From the NCBI GenBank assembly GCA_964019135.1, contig OZ025258.1:15345771-15409770 (forward strand): 64,000 nucleotides of DNA, written 5' to 3'. The notes under the pieces were generated by a model that did not search any database, was not told the origin of the DNA, and was given only the letters and a program-made list of their open reading frames with translations. The position numbers were made by a program, and so were the translations under genes. The stretch is from Arenicola marina (Eukaryota; Annelida; Polychaeta; Arenicolidae). Positions 1-12,800 of the stretch are shown piece after piece (position 1 is the stretch's first letter; the number at the start of each line of letters is the position of its first letter).

Positions 1-2724
1 TCTGCGTATGATTTTCTTGGGTTTTCGAAACACTTGATTAAGGATATGTATAAATAAATTAATTCACAAGCTTGTGTACGTTTCTCACCTCTTAAAACGG
101 TAAGTCCGTCGCAATTTGTATGTGCCTTTACCCCTGATGAAATCGATACTTAAGGTTACTTGACAACACACCATGTAGTATCTCTTGTGCCTTATTTACT
201 ACATGACAAGAATGTTTTGTCGGTGTTACATTTCGGTGAATAATTTTCTACGCTTATGGGCTGCCTTTACTTCTCTTTTTTTTGCTTCATAACTGTTTGT
301 AACGTATAGTGTCAGTGTCCAGCTACCTGCTCTGTTGTCGAAAAATCAATCGGTAACCTATATCTCAATGTGCGGAGATTAAGTAGGCCTAATAATATTT
401 TTTAATATGTACACTTTTATTTATACATGTAACCCTTTGTTTACTTTCGTAAATGTATGTGTGTCAATATGTGGGATGGGGCATGGGTTTTGTGTATGAT
501 TTCTAAATTCGAAAGCTGAGTTTGGACATGGCTGCGTTTTGTAATAGCTGTATGTATGTCGGGGCGCCAACCGACAAGTTTATGTATCAACGTACCAAAA
601 TAAGAAAATAAAAGAAAAGAAGAATATTTTGTACTCAAAACCATATTTGTGTTTGTATTCAGTGATGCACAATTTGTCTTTTATAACTATTAGACCTACG
701 CTGTGAGGTGAAATTGTGAGAGACGATCGTGGTCGGAAAATTAACTGCACGGGAAGGAAGAACAGAAACTCTACTCCGCCAGAAATTAAAGTCACTTCCC
801 TCTATGCGTATTAACGTAACGATTAACCAGTGTGTCTTATACAAAATAAAATTACCTGATCTTTTAGTGATTATACTGGTACTAGATGGCGGGGGGGGCG
901 GGGGGGTATCCACTCTGAATCGCGAATCCTTTTTGAAAATACGCCTAAAGGCGATCTCGCGAATATCGAGGAATTCACAGACTGCTATAATAACGAATCG
1001 CGGTAAATATAGGGAAAGGGTCTTCACGTTGAACCAGTAATTTATAGTCTATAGTTGACTGTAAGTACTGCGTCATTACGGTCAGGCGCAGTCTTCGTGA
1101 TCCGGTAAACGTTACTAAAACTTTCGTGTTCTTTATCGTGATATCAAAAAGTAATTAATTTCGGAAAAAGTGAGGCGAGTATCGAGTTAGCCCAAGGGAA
1201 CGAGCTCTTTGTAGAGAGCAGGGAGGGGGCAGCTTTAGGCTCTGCACACAAATCCCCAAGGACCGCGGCTCGCCTCGAACTTATCGACAAGTCCACTTCC
1301 AGATAAGCAGACCGAGTGAGGAGTTGTGCAATCACTGCTGTGTGCAATCTCCATCATCTGTATCAACGCGACCCTATTCACCAGATGGCGACACCGTTTG
1401 TCCTTACTTGGGTGAGTTCGGCTACGCAAATCATAGTTCAGATATTCCGCTAAGAGGCGCCACTGCATGTGCAATGCATTCTTGGTATTATTTTGGTCTT
1501 CGCGAGATGTTAAGATCGCTTGACAACGTTAGAAAAAATCAAGAGAAGACGAAGTGGGTAGTCCGCTTCACTTATCAGAAAATAGGAGCACAGAAGGACA
1601 CTCTTTGAAATTCCTCAGTCTTTCTTTTAGTCTGTTTAGTGGCTGATGTTTGTGGTCAACGGAGCTTCATCATGTGCAAGATTACTTTGGATATGTTAGG
1701 ACGAATAGATTGCCACAGAAAGGAAAGTAGATGTCTATGATTGAATTTTCTGGGTCTCTGGGTCTTGCAGCCTCTAAATTTTCGAGCGCTCACTTCAATT
1801 TTAACGAAAATATCGGCCAAAAACAATGTGAACGGCATTAATGAATTTGACTATAGGTACTTCCAAAGGTCCAAAAAGGTGACAGTTAATGAAGTGATGG
1901 TGGGGCGAGGGGTGGAAACACGGCTACAGGTGCACATGTCCTGTCCCATCGCTTAACTAACCTCGAGGCCCAAGTACTGTAGCATTAAATGTCCCCAGTA
2001 TCAACCCACAACCGGACAAACAAAGCAGCATGTCACTTTGTTGTCAGTTTCAGAGATGAGTACTTCTCACTTGTACTTACCATCCGAATGATTATCAATT
2101 TCATACTCACGACTAAAGAAAAAGAACTCGAGCGTGGGCGGGGCTTAGTGTCGGAGTCTGGATCGGTCTATTGCGAATTCGTGTATGCGAGCAGAGTAGT
2201 CGGACTCCGCGGAGTGCAAAGCCGATCGCGGAGATGGTGGAACGAGAATTTCCAACATGGCGTCCTGGTCCCACAATACGTTAAATATGTATAACGTAGT
2301 ATTTCGACTTGTAAGCCACAAATCCGTAAAAAAATATTATAACAAAGAGAATAAGATTAATTTTATTTTGATTAGGGGTCTGCATGGTCTCTGATTTATT
2401 GTTATCTTCAGGTATTTGATATCATCAACGTTACCATCATAGCCAGCAACCAGTGCTGCAGAACAATAGGATGTGCCAATTTCTGAGTGCTTTGTGCAGA
2501 TACACAAGTACAAATATAGTAAACACATAACGTAGAAATATATATGATTTTATTGTTGCAATGATGCAGACAATGTACAAATGAAATATGATAATGCGAA
2601 AGCAACGTTGAAGATCAACTAATAGGGCTAATATACTGGATTGACACTGGGGGGCACACAATCATTGCAGGTTATAATGGCATTACTAAATCATCAAGCG
2701 AAGAAAAGAACTTCAAAGTGCTAA
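1..2724. other. No gene recognised
   Basis: AT-rich sequence with small open frames but no family match or convincing splice pairs. A G-run lies at 890-905. It may contain part of the 3' UTR or downstream region of the ADAD1-like gene, but no clear polyadenylation signal ties it to the gene. Confidence 0.5.
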
Positions 2725-2880
2725 TACTATTATGCTGACGTCATCGCGATTTTTTTTGTAATCATTAGGATGGTGACGTCATCGTAATGCTATCATGATA
2801 CTGACGTCATTGCAAAATTAATACGTCATGACGATGGTGACGTAATCCTAAAACAAATACGTCATCGATGCTGATGTGTT
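2725..2880. promoter_or_regulatory. Cluster of CRE-like TGACGTCA sites
   Basis: TGACGTCATCG, TGACGTCATCG, TGACGTCATTG, TACGTCATGACG and TGACGTAATCC within ~150 bp, separated by ~30 bp. They may be CREB/ATF sites or the remnant of a short tandem repeat; function not shown. Confidence 0.35.
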
Positions 2881-3324
2881 GTTAGACCACTATCACTGTA
2901 GATCATCTACGGAATTTGTAGAAGCGAAGTCGAATGAAATCGTGCTTCGTCCTCAGCGAAGACAGGGCATTATGCATGTCTTTCAAACGCAAATCATTCA
3001 ACGTGAGTATCTACAAACTGGAATTGCTTTCCCGCAATAAGTGACGCTTCAATAACTGCTATTGCTCCAAGGCACTGTTTGTATTTAAAAAAGCCAAATG
3101 TCTTTATACGTGCCCGCTGTTCCGTCCCGCCTGGGAACAAGGAACTAAAACTATAACTGCGAAACTTAATTGTTGCGCCTGTAACACGATACACCCTTCT
3201 TCGAACAAAAACAAACTCACAGAAACGGGATTATGACGTCACAGCGTTATGCAATACAGACAAGCGAAACAACATTGCAAATTTATCTTGGCGCCACTCA
3301 AAATGCCTCCAAAACGTATCCAAG

Positions 3325-3466
3325 TCTCCTTACAAAATGTACTCATTTCTCCTTAAGAATTATCATTTCTCAGTACAAAATGTACTCATTTCCCCTCACA
3401 AAAGGTACCTATTTTTCAGTACAACATGTACCCATTTCTCAGTACAACATGTACCAATTTCTCAGT
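3325..3466. repeat. Short tandem array, ~21-bp unit
   Basis: About six degenerate units of TCTCAGTACAACATGTACC type, each with a small palindrome (GTACANNATGTAC). Just downstream of the ADAD1-like stop, so possibly in its 3' UTR. Confidence 0.7.
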
Positions 3467-3563
3467 CCCACTGCTAAGCACAATACCGCGCACAACAGGG
3501 TTCAGGATCTCACAGCGCTCCGCAATACAGACAAGTGAGACGCCCTAGTTACGAGAAGGCAGG

Positions 3564-3810
3564 TCAACGTTCAAAGGCCTCCTGCTCTGGCGGCTTCTGA
3601 AACCAACGGCCGAACCCGTTGACGTTGAGCTGCTCGTAGAGGGCCTGCTTGGCCTGTTGGTAGGCCGTGGCGGCCTGCTTGACGTCGCGGTAGGTGCTGG
3701 CCTTCTGCAGACACGGATGGCGCGTGGCACCAGCCAGGAGACGCGCGCGGTACAGGAAACCAGCCTTGGCCAGCCGACTGGCGCCTGAGGCTCCAGTCCG
3801 AAACGGCGAC
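3564..3810 (-). CDS. ADAD1: ADAD1-like terminal coding exon 13
   Basis: Residues 642-723 and stop TGA. Reads [20 protein letters not shown], then an alpha-helical Lys/Gln-rich stretch ([12 protein letters not shown]) and [15 protein letters not shown], matching the ADAR/ADAD C-terminus. The acceptor after a CTCTCTAAATCTCAG pyrimidine tract gives the required phase 2; a nearer AG at 3787 would give the wrong phase. The polypyrimidine tract itself is a short tandem repeat. No polyadenylation signal is obvious within ~500 bases downstream. Confidence 0.88.
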
Positions 3811-6800
3811 CTGAGATTTAGAGAGAGATTTAGAGAGATGCAGAGAGAGATTTAGAGAGAGATTCAGATGGAGTTTAAAGGGAGATTTAGAGGGAGATTA
3901 AGGCCACTGTTTAACAGTTGTTGGCGCTCATGAAGGCTATAAACTGGACCCAAAATTGTTGACCGGAGTGGAGTACGATATTTATAAGCATATATGTGTG
4001 AACATGAGACAATATATCACACATAATACAGTTCAGGATTTGAAAGCTATATATGCATTCCTATTTCTCTAATAACCATAACAAATATATATACTAAAAA
4101 TATAGATCTATATACAACTAACCAAAATAAAACTTGTCGCGTTTTCTTTCAGGGAGGACATTCCTAATGAATTCTCTCCCCGTACCTCCACCTCCCCACG
4201 CCTCCCCCCCCACCCTCCGGCACTGACCTATCTGTGCTCTTGCCGACGCGTTCGTTGAGTATCTTGAGGCAGGGTTCGGACGTGCTCCAGTCTCCCCCCC
4301 CCCCGTACCTCCACCCCTCCCCCCTCCCGTACCTCCACACCCCTCCCCCCTGCCCTGTACCTTCACCCTCCCGTACCTCCACACCCCTCCCCCCTCCCGC
4401 ACTGACCTCTCTGTGCTCTTGCCGACGCGTCCGTTGAGTATCTTGAGACAGAGGTCAGACGCGCTCCAGTCTCCCCCCCCGTACCTCCACCCCTCCCCCC
4501 TCCCGTACCTCCACACCCCTCCCCCCTCTCGCACTGACCTCTCCGTGTACTTGCCGACACGTCCGTTGAGTATCTTGAGACAGAGGTCAGACGCGCTCCA
4601 GTCTCCCCCCCCGTACCTCCACCCCTCCCCCCTCCCGTACCTCCACACCCCTCCCCCCTCTCGCACTGACCTCTCCGTGCTCTTGCCGACACGTCCGTTG
4701 AGTATCTTGAGGCAGGGGTCGGACGCGCTCCAGTCTCCCCCCTCCCGTACCTCCACCCCTCCCCTCTCCCGAACCTCCACCCCTCCCCCCTCCCGTACCT
4801 CCAAACCCCTCCCCCCCCCTCCCGCACTGACCTCTCCGTGCTCTTGCCGACGCGTCCGTTGAGTATCTCGAGGCAGGGGTCGGACGCGCTCCAGTCTCCC
4901 TTCCCGTACCTCCCCCTCCCCCCTCCCGTACCCCCCCCCCCCCCCCACCCACGCCCTCCCCCCTCTTGCACTGACCTCTCAGTGCTCTTGCCGACGCGTC
5001 CGTTGAGTATCTCCAGGTCGGTGTCGGACGCGCTCCAGTTCAGGCTATCGGCCGTGATGCGGAGTCCGCGCGGTACCGGCTCGGCCACCGTGGGGCGCCC
5101 CATGTAGGGGTGGCGCAGCTTGTACCCCGGCGGCAGGGTGTCGTTCAGGGCGTCATCCACGCGGCAGCACAGTGCGCGGGTCAGGTGCCCGTGGTCGAAA
5201 CACGTGCCTGGGGGAAAGCAATTATAGAGATTTGCGTCAGTTATATAAGATTTATTATGTGAGATTTAGATCAATTATACAAGACTTGTATCAATTATAT
5301 AAGATTTATTACAATACAAATTATATACGATTTATTACAATACAAATTATATACCATTTATTACAATACAAATTATATACGATTTATTACAATACAAATT
5401 ATATACCAGTTATTACAATATAAATTAGAAATTACTAATTATTATATCGATTATAAAAGATTTATTGTTATATAAATTATCTAGCATTTATCATAAGACG
5501 TGGATAAATGATATAAGATGCATATAATTGATGCAAGATGCATATAAATAAAATAAATGCATATAAATAGCAGCAACGTGTTTTTAATGTTATACACGGT
5601 AAACTTCATGAATAAATCATGCAATAAAAAATATACATATATTACATATTATTGTTGTATATAGTTCTAATACATTTGTATGCATATAGAATGCCGAATT
5701 CCAGCGCAAATTGACTGCATGACGTCACTGACTGACTGCATGACGTCACTGACCGACTGCATAACGTCACTGACCGGCTGCATGACGTCAGACCGACAGC
5801 ATGACGTCACTGACCGACTGCATGACGTCACTGACCGACTGCATGACGTCAATGACCGACTGCACCACGTTACTGACCGACTGCATGACGTCACTGACCG
5901 ACTGCACCACGTCACTGACCGACTGCATGACGTCACTGAACGACAGCATGACGTCACTGACCGACTGCATGACGTCACTGACCGACTGCACCACGTCACT
6001 GGCCGACTGCATGACGTCACTGACCGACTGCATGACGTCACTGACCGACTGCATGACGTCACTGACCGATTGCATGACGTCTCTGACGACTGCATGACGT
6101 CACTGACCGACTGCACGACGTCACTGACTGACTGCATGACGTCACTGACCGTCTGCACGACGTCACTGACCGACAGCATGACGTCACTAACCAACGGTGA
6201 TGCTGCTGAAGTAGATGGGCTCGATGAAGTGCGACAGGAGCGCCCCCTGGAGACCGATCACGTTCCACTTGAGCAGCTTGTCGCTACAGGACATGATGCA
6301 CAGTGGCTCGCCCTGGCGGAGGCTGTCCATGGTCTGCTCCAGGTTCAGGTCTTTGGTGGGCACCGTCTTGAGGCCTGAGGCAGAGGCGGCGGATAGATAC
6401 AGCACAGTGCATGCCATCTGTCAAAATCTTACAAAAAATGTCAACAAAAAAGTAGTTAAAATGTAGTGAAAAAGTAACAAGGTAGGGATATAAAGAGATG
6501 TAGCATAGTGCATGTCATCTGGTAAAATCTTACAAATTAAAAAAAAAAGTAGTAAAAATGTCGTGAAAAAGTAACAAGGTAGGGATCCATCACATGCCTC
6601 ATGTAGGTTGTATATTCGGGACGCTTTATTAATAACCACTTTTGGTCATACGGCGTTAATGGGATAGAGGAAGGGATGAGTGGAGCTATGTCCCCGGGGG
6701 TAACCCCCTACTCCTTGCAAAGAAGACATGGCCACAGCGGGGCTCGAACCACCGATCTACGTGCCCTTAGGCTCTCAGGTGGCCAGAGCACTCAAGACGA

Positions 6801-9800
6801 GCGCTCTAACCCACTGAGCTACCGGGCCGGCCCCCAGGCCTAATGCTGTGGGTGTATCTCTCACCCAATAGGGGGTCTCAGACACGACTTCGCAATTATA
6901 CGCCATCTTGGAAAAAACGTGACTGGCGCAATGAGTCCCGGGAAATATTTTGGCGTTATCTTGACTTTTTTCTATGAAGATAAATACCATATTTCCAGGT
7001 AATTTGCAAGGCATGTATAACATTAATCAGCATGTCTTCTTACATCCAGATTACGTAACTTTTCCCTTACATAAAATGAAAATATTGCATGCTTAAGTGT
7101 CTACAAAATACGTTGTCATGCGAGGAGTCCATCTTGACATCTCGCAAAGACCAAAATAATACCCAGAATGCATTACACATGCAGTGGCGCCTCACAGTGA
7201 AATAATCTGAACTATGAAATGCGATATCGTCTGTTGATTAACCCAGCGCGGTGTGCCGGGGATGTCTTCACCGACCTATGTCCTCCTTCTTGACGCTGAG
7301 CAGCCCGTGGTTGTCCAGGTCAAAGTTCGGGTAGTGGAGGCCCTCGTTGAGGAGCTCCACCTCAGAGTCACTGATGGGATCGCTCGACCTGAGGACACAC
7401 AACATGGCGGCACACACCGTGTTAATTAAAGCTGCCCTCACAGCAATTATCTACTTGCATTATTATTCATTAAAATCTTTTCGAGAAATGTCTTGGATAT
7501 ATTATCTGACTGTGTGACTGTTAGAACTCTGTACGAAATAGATTGAAATTCCATCTGTGCCCTATTTCACGTAAGGGGGAGCGTCAAGGTAGAGAGGAGC
7601 TATGCCCCGGGAAGTAACCCCCTACTCGATGCAAAGGAAGCCATGTCCCCAACGGCTTTATCCTGCACAACCATGGACATTTGCAGAGGTGGGGCTCGAA
7701 TACATTCGATGTGATGACGTCATGGTATACGCACTTTCGAACAGAGGGAATTTGACCAAGCAAATGTAGATACATTTTTCTTCACTCTTTAGAAAGCGTT
7801 ACTTTCGTCTTCATCAAAGGATATTTCTTACTTCGGAGAGTGTTCGTACGCATCGCCGCAGGGCGGTGACGACATATATAGGTGGATGGACATTCCTTCT
7901 TTTAGTCGCAACAGGTTCGTATTGGGGCGTTTCTCGAAGACGGAATGCGTCATTTGACCTTCATGTACTAGTTGTATCTGCTGCACAAGGTATCTGAAAT
8001 CAAACCCATAGTTAATCATCCTCATTTCAGGACCTAGGCGACCGTTTCTGCAAGACGCTGTGCGATGCATGTACTTATTTGTTTTGGTTATAATTACACT
8101 CCGAGGTCGATTGCTTACCACGTGGAATATAAACTGTAAAGTTTAAAACGGAAACTACCAGGGTTATACAGTTTACGCCCCTTCAGATCTTGTCGTGTAA
8201 TGCACTACAGCGTACCCAAGGTACAAACAATATGCACAAATGCGATGTTTTGGGCGATAATTTGTGTAAACAAAAAACTAACCAAAACCGTAGACATAAT
8301 ATTAGGGTGTCATTTCACCAGATCTCGTAACTTTTTCTCGTAAAATTAAAAAATGTGAATTGCCGGCCCGAAGAGATATGAAGAATGTTAAATTTATCAA
8401 AAATATATGGCAAACATACTTTTGAAGTATATTGGTAGAAAATATATTGTACGAAGATGGCTGCATCCCCCAAATCGCAGTATAATGCTTATTTCAACTT
8501 ACGGTCTGTCGTTAAATTAGTATGTAAACGACAGGGCTACGAGCTCGTAACTCTTAGTGAAACGATCCCCAGGAGATGTTCGGCAGTATTTTCTTACTTT
8601 AGGAAGGCGCGTCTGACCAGCACGTGGGCGTGGCAGTCATTTAGGGTGCGACCCGTACAGTCAAAGGCTGCCGCGGCGATAGTGCAGTCGCCTGTTGCCA
8701 AGGCAACCACATCACCTGTATGTACCGGTCCTGTATCGGCGTTCAAAATCATACTTTGACAACTGTTACCACAACATAATTTAAAGGAAGGGAATTGATT
8801 GAATTTTTGATTTAAAGTAATAAAAAGGTCAGAACCGATTAAGCGTTTTCGAATCTTTGAGACTGTTTCAAAAAGCCGTGCTAGAAACCAGAACATTTTT
8901 TGACATAAAGTAATAAAAAGGTCAGAGCCTATTAGTTTTTTTTTAAATCTTTGGGACTGTTTAAAAAACACTAAGCCGTTCCAGAAACCAGTCTCATGTA
9001 CGCCTACGAGGCCAGCATTGTACAATATACGGAATTCGGCAACGAAATGAAGAGAAGCGATCACGCCCAATTGAGATTTTTCGTTGTAACGCCCCTTGGC
9101 CTGACGCTGACCTCTGCGGATAACGATGGCTGCCAGGGCGCGCTGGTCGTCAAGGAATTCTGGGTAATCCGTGGCGCCGATCAGGGCCCGGAACATCTCG
9201 AAAACGAGGCCCGTTATTTGGTCGTAATGACTCGGACCCTCGGACGTCGTATGCTTCGGCTGAAGCGACAGGCAATACGTGCCTTTATTACAAATGTTAC
9301 AAATCATTAAAGTTGCTATTTCAATAAACTGTAAAAACAAGCGGAGCGGCGGGACCGCATGAGCTCTGGTGGGGGTTTCGAAGCAAGCGAATTCAAACGT
9401 CATCAGTCGCTATGAAGCCCTGGTGCCGTAATCATAATCCCCTCGTAAGTTACGCACGAAAGTTGCGTTTTCGTCTTAGCCTCACCAGCTCGTGGTGGGG
9501 GTGTTCATGATTCAGAAATCTACTTCAATATAATTTTACCACTTCCTTAATCCCGAAAATCCATTTCTTGGGTCACTACTTGTATTTTGAACACCAAAAT
9601 CCCTCTACAAATCTTCCACTTATCGCTAAATCTAGTGACGATTTTGAATACGCCCCCTGATCACTATGATCGTAGGATTATGCGTTCAAATCTCATGTTT
9701 TTCTCAACAACAACCCAATTTCTCTGAAAAATGTGGTCCTCTCCACAATCGTCACGTCTGAAGAAACACTTTAGGGGCATCTCGCTGGGTTTTTTTTGTA

Positions 9801-12800
9801 ATAAAATGAAATATTGGTGTGGTAGGCACATGATTTGTGCACATGAAGCTAAAAACGAGGCCAAGAAACCTCCAGGGCAAGCGGAACAAGGAGTTAGATG
9901 AAACATGCCCCAAATACGGAGGTACCTGGGCGCGAACCCACGACCGTTTGATCTGCAGCTCAGTCTGCTTATAAAATTATCTAACGAAGCTCCTTATGTT
10001 TTCAATGAAGCTTAACAATAGTCATAGTTTTTTTCTAGATGCTTACGTCTCTGTAGGTGTTAATGAAACGCAAAGCTTCCTCCGCGCAACGCTTCTTGGC
10101 TTCTTTCTTCGTCAGCGCCGTTGCCGTGGCAACGAGGTCGTCCGCGATCCACACTGTGGACCGGAAGCTCCTGTCGAGAAAGAACAAAGGAAACAAAGGT
10201 CACAACAGGATTACCACAAGTATCACAATGAGCGGATAAAACTCCCACAAGATTACAACAGATATCGCTGAGATAGGTTTGATTTGATTTGATTGGGGCT
10301 TAACGGCACTTTCAGCCTGGAAGGCTATATCGTGCCATACTGGTCAATATTAGTCAATATTAAAACCCTGAAAATCAATACATGTGATATGAATAAAACC
10401 ATGAATGCAGTCTTTGTGGAATCGATTAATAGTTTAATAAAACCCTGAAGATATCAAGTAAAATGATTGAGTAGATTGTCATAAAACCATGAAAGTGAAG
10501 AATGGCTGAGATAGGAGAGTGAAGGAATGAAGCAGGGAAGGAAGGAAGGTAAAGAATGAAGAGACGAAATAAGGGAAAGGAATAGAAGCGAAGACTGCTG
10601 AGTAGGAGGGGGCGGAAGAAATGGTAGGTAGGCATGGAGGAATTCAACGATTGAACGGAATGATGGGAAGTAATAACGGAAATATCTGAATGGAAGAAAT
10701 AATAAGAGGAAGAAGGAATAATGAGCGAAGCAATGAATATAACAAACATGGCGGAAAGAGAATGAATCAAGGGAAAGAAATAAGGGCAAGTAACGGAGAG
10801 GAGTAAGGAAAGGAAAAAAATGAATGGAAGGCAGTGATTCTGATAGGTAGACCAGTGGGTGGGTCCTAGTGTCTCAGAGCTCCTTAAAATTATGGGACAT
10901 CGAACAATAGTGGAACATTAATTGACATGAAATGTTGCGTAGTTCGCTCACTATATATTTCCAATGTGTCACCATGTCCCCTCACAGGTCGGTGAAATGC
11001 GTCATTTAAAAACTTTCGTGGGACAAATGACGCAGGACGCATAGCTATCAAAATCGCTGGGAAGGTATAGACGGATTATGTGGAATGAAGAGATTCGATT
11101 GAGTAACGATAATAAAGAAAGAGAGTATATAGCACGGAAGACTATATAGCACGGAATGAATATAGGAAATACAGTAAAGAACTGACCGGCCAGCGATTAC
11201 TGTACCCACCCATCGGCCTCGGGTTTTTCCGAGATCTCGTAGTCGACCTTGGCGCTTCTCCTGGCTGTGTACTCCTGGAGCATCATCACCGGATGCTTCT
11301 CGGCCTGGTCCTCGGCGAGTGCAACCGCTCCCCGCACGGGGGCGCCGCCGCTGCCGCCGGGGATGGACGCGGCCGGTAGGGGCGCCGCACTGCAGCTGCC
11401 GTAGGGGTCCCCAACGTCCACTGGAAGGTACGGGGGAAAGGAAGACGGGGGTTTGAAGACAGAGGGATCGCGTGAATGATGTGTCGTGTTCACACTAGGG
11501 GCTGGGCGGGTGGCTCCGTGGGTAGTTGGGTGAGGGTGGCGCAGCCAGATCTTAGAATATTATACCAGCCTGAGCAGGCTCAAATTTTACAGAAAGAAAC
11601 GCACAAAGAAACGAAGGGGTGAGGCACTTACACCGCGCAGCTATATCTTAGCATATTAAACCAGCCATAGGAGGATTGGACATTACAGAAAGAAAGGCAC
11701 ATTAACCATTGCGGGGAAGATATTTATTGGAATGAATGGAGCAAAGTCAACGTCCACACACGTCTTACATGCGTAGGAATAAGGTAAATTCCTCGAATAA
11801 TTGAAAAATGAAGGAAGGTTGAACAGGTCATAGTTCTCAAGGTGTTTTATAGTTCTCAGTGGCTCGCAATGGATATACCATATCCAATTATCTGTCTTTT
11901 TATCTGTCTATACAATCTGGTGTTTGTAACCCGTCTATACAATCTAGTGTTTGTAACCTGTCTATACAATCTGGTGTTTGTAACCTGTCTATATGTGGTG
12001 CATATTATACGTCGATTTACCTGGTGGCTGTTGTCTGATTATATCTGTAAACGTGAATTATCTGGTGTCTATTATTTGCCTATTATCTGTAAACCGTTAT
12101 TATCTGGTCTCTGTTATCTGTCTATTATCTGGTGTGTATTATCGGTGTATAAAATGTTCATACCTGTCTCGGAATCCTCCGTCAGGCCCAAGAGGATGTC
12201 AAAGGCAATCTTCGCCGCCTGAGTCTTGGCTTCTTTCTTAGTATTCCCACAACCCTACAAACAAACACCAATCACATCCTTACTATAGTGTGTGGGGAAG
12301 GGGGCTCTGTCAGCCTGTGACCCCTACAAACAAACACCAATCACATCCTTACTATAGTGTGTTGGAAAGGGGGCTCTGTCAGCCTGTGACCTCTACAAAC
12401 AAACACCAATCACATCCTTACTATAGTGTGTGGGGAAGGGAGGGGGGAGGGGGTCCGTCAGCCTGTGACACCTGCCAATCAATCAATGAGTAGCAGAAGA
12501 TCTTGATAAAGAGGTACATGTATGTCAAAAGTAAAATCACACTACACCGCAATAATTGCATTGTTAAATCTAAAAAATGAGCACTAAAATGAGTCGCGCA
12601 TAGACATCGCAAATCAACATCATAGAATCTGGGAAAGTAGGTCTTACCTGCTGGTCTTCCTTTAATCAACACTACGGTTTATTACTGATTGATGCATACT
12701 CACTGACCTGTGGGTAGAGCGTGTTGTCATCACTACTGACCTGTGGGTAGAGCGTGTTGTCATCACTACTGACCTGTGGGTAGAGCGTGTTGTCATCACT

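Noticed and set aside
1144..1474. Overlapping minus ORFs of 67 and 79 codons
   Set aside because: Short, mutually overlapping, and without recognisable motifs.
4210..4970. Each duplicated exon 12 segment as a separate mini-exon
   Set aside because: The sequence before each copy is purine-rich GGGAGGGG with no pyrimidine tract, so no credible acceptor precedes the copies.
5667..6378. ORFs on both strands rich in SVSDVMQ or DCMTSLT
   Set aside because: The 21-bp array keeps all frames open. Only the exon 11 segment (6192-6374) has family similarity.
6740..6835. tRNA gene-like A and B boxes (also in all other family A and B copies)
   Set aside because: The distance between boxes and the body and tail sequences show tRNA-derived SINEs; no cloverleaf with a proper anticodon arm and mature 3' end.
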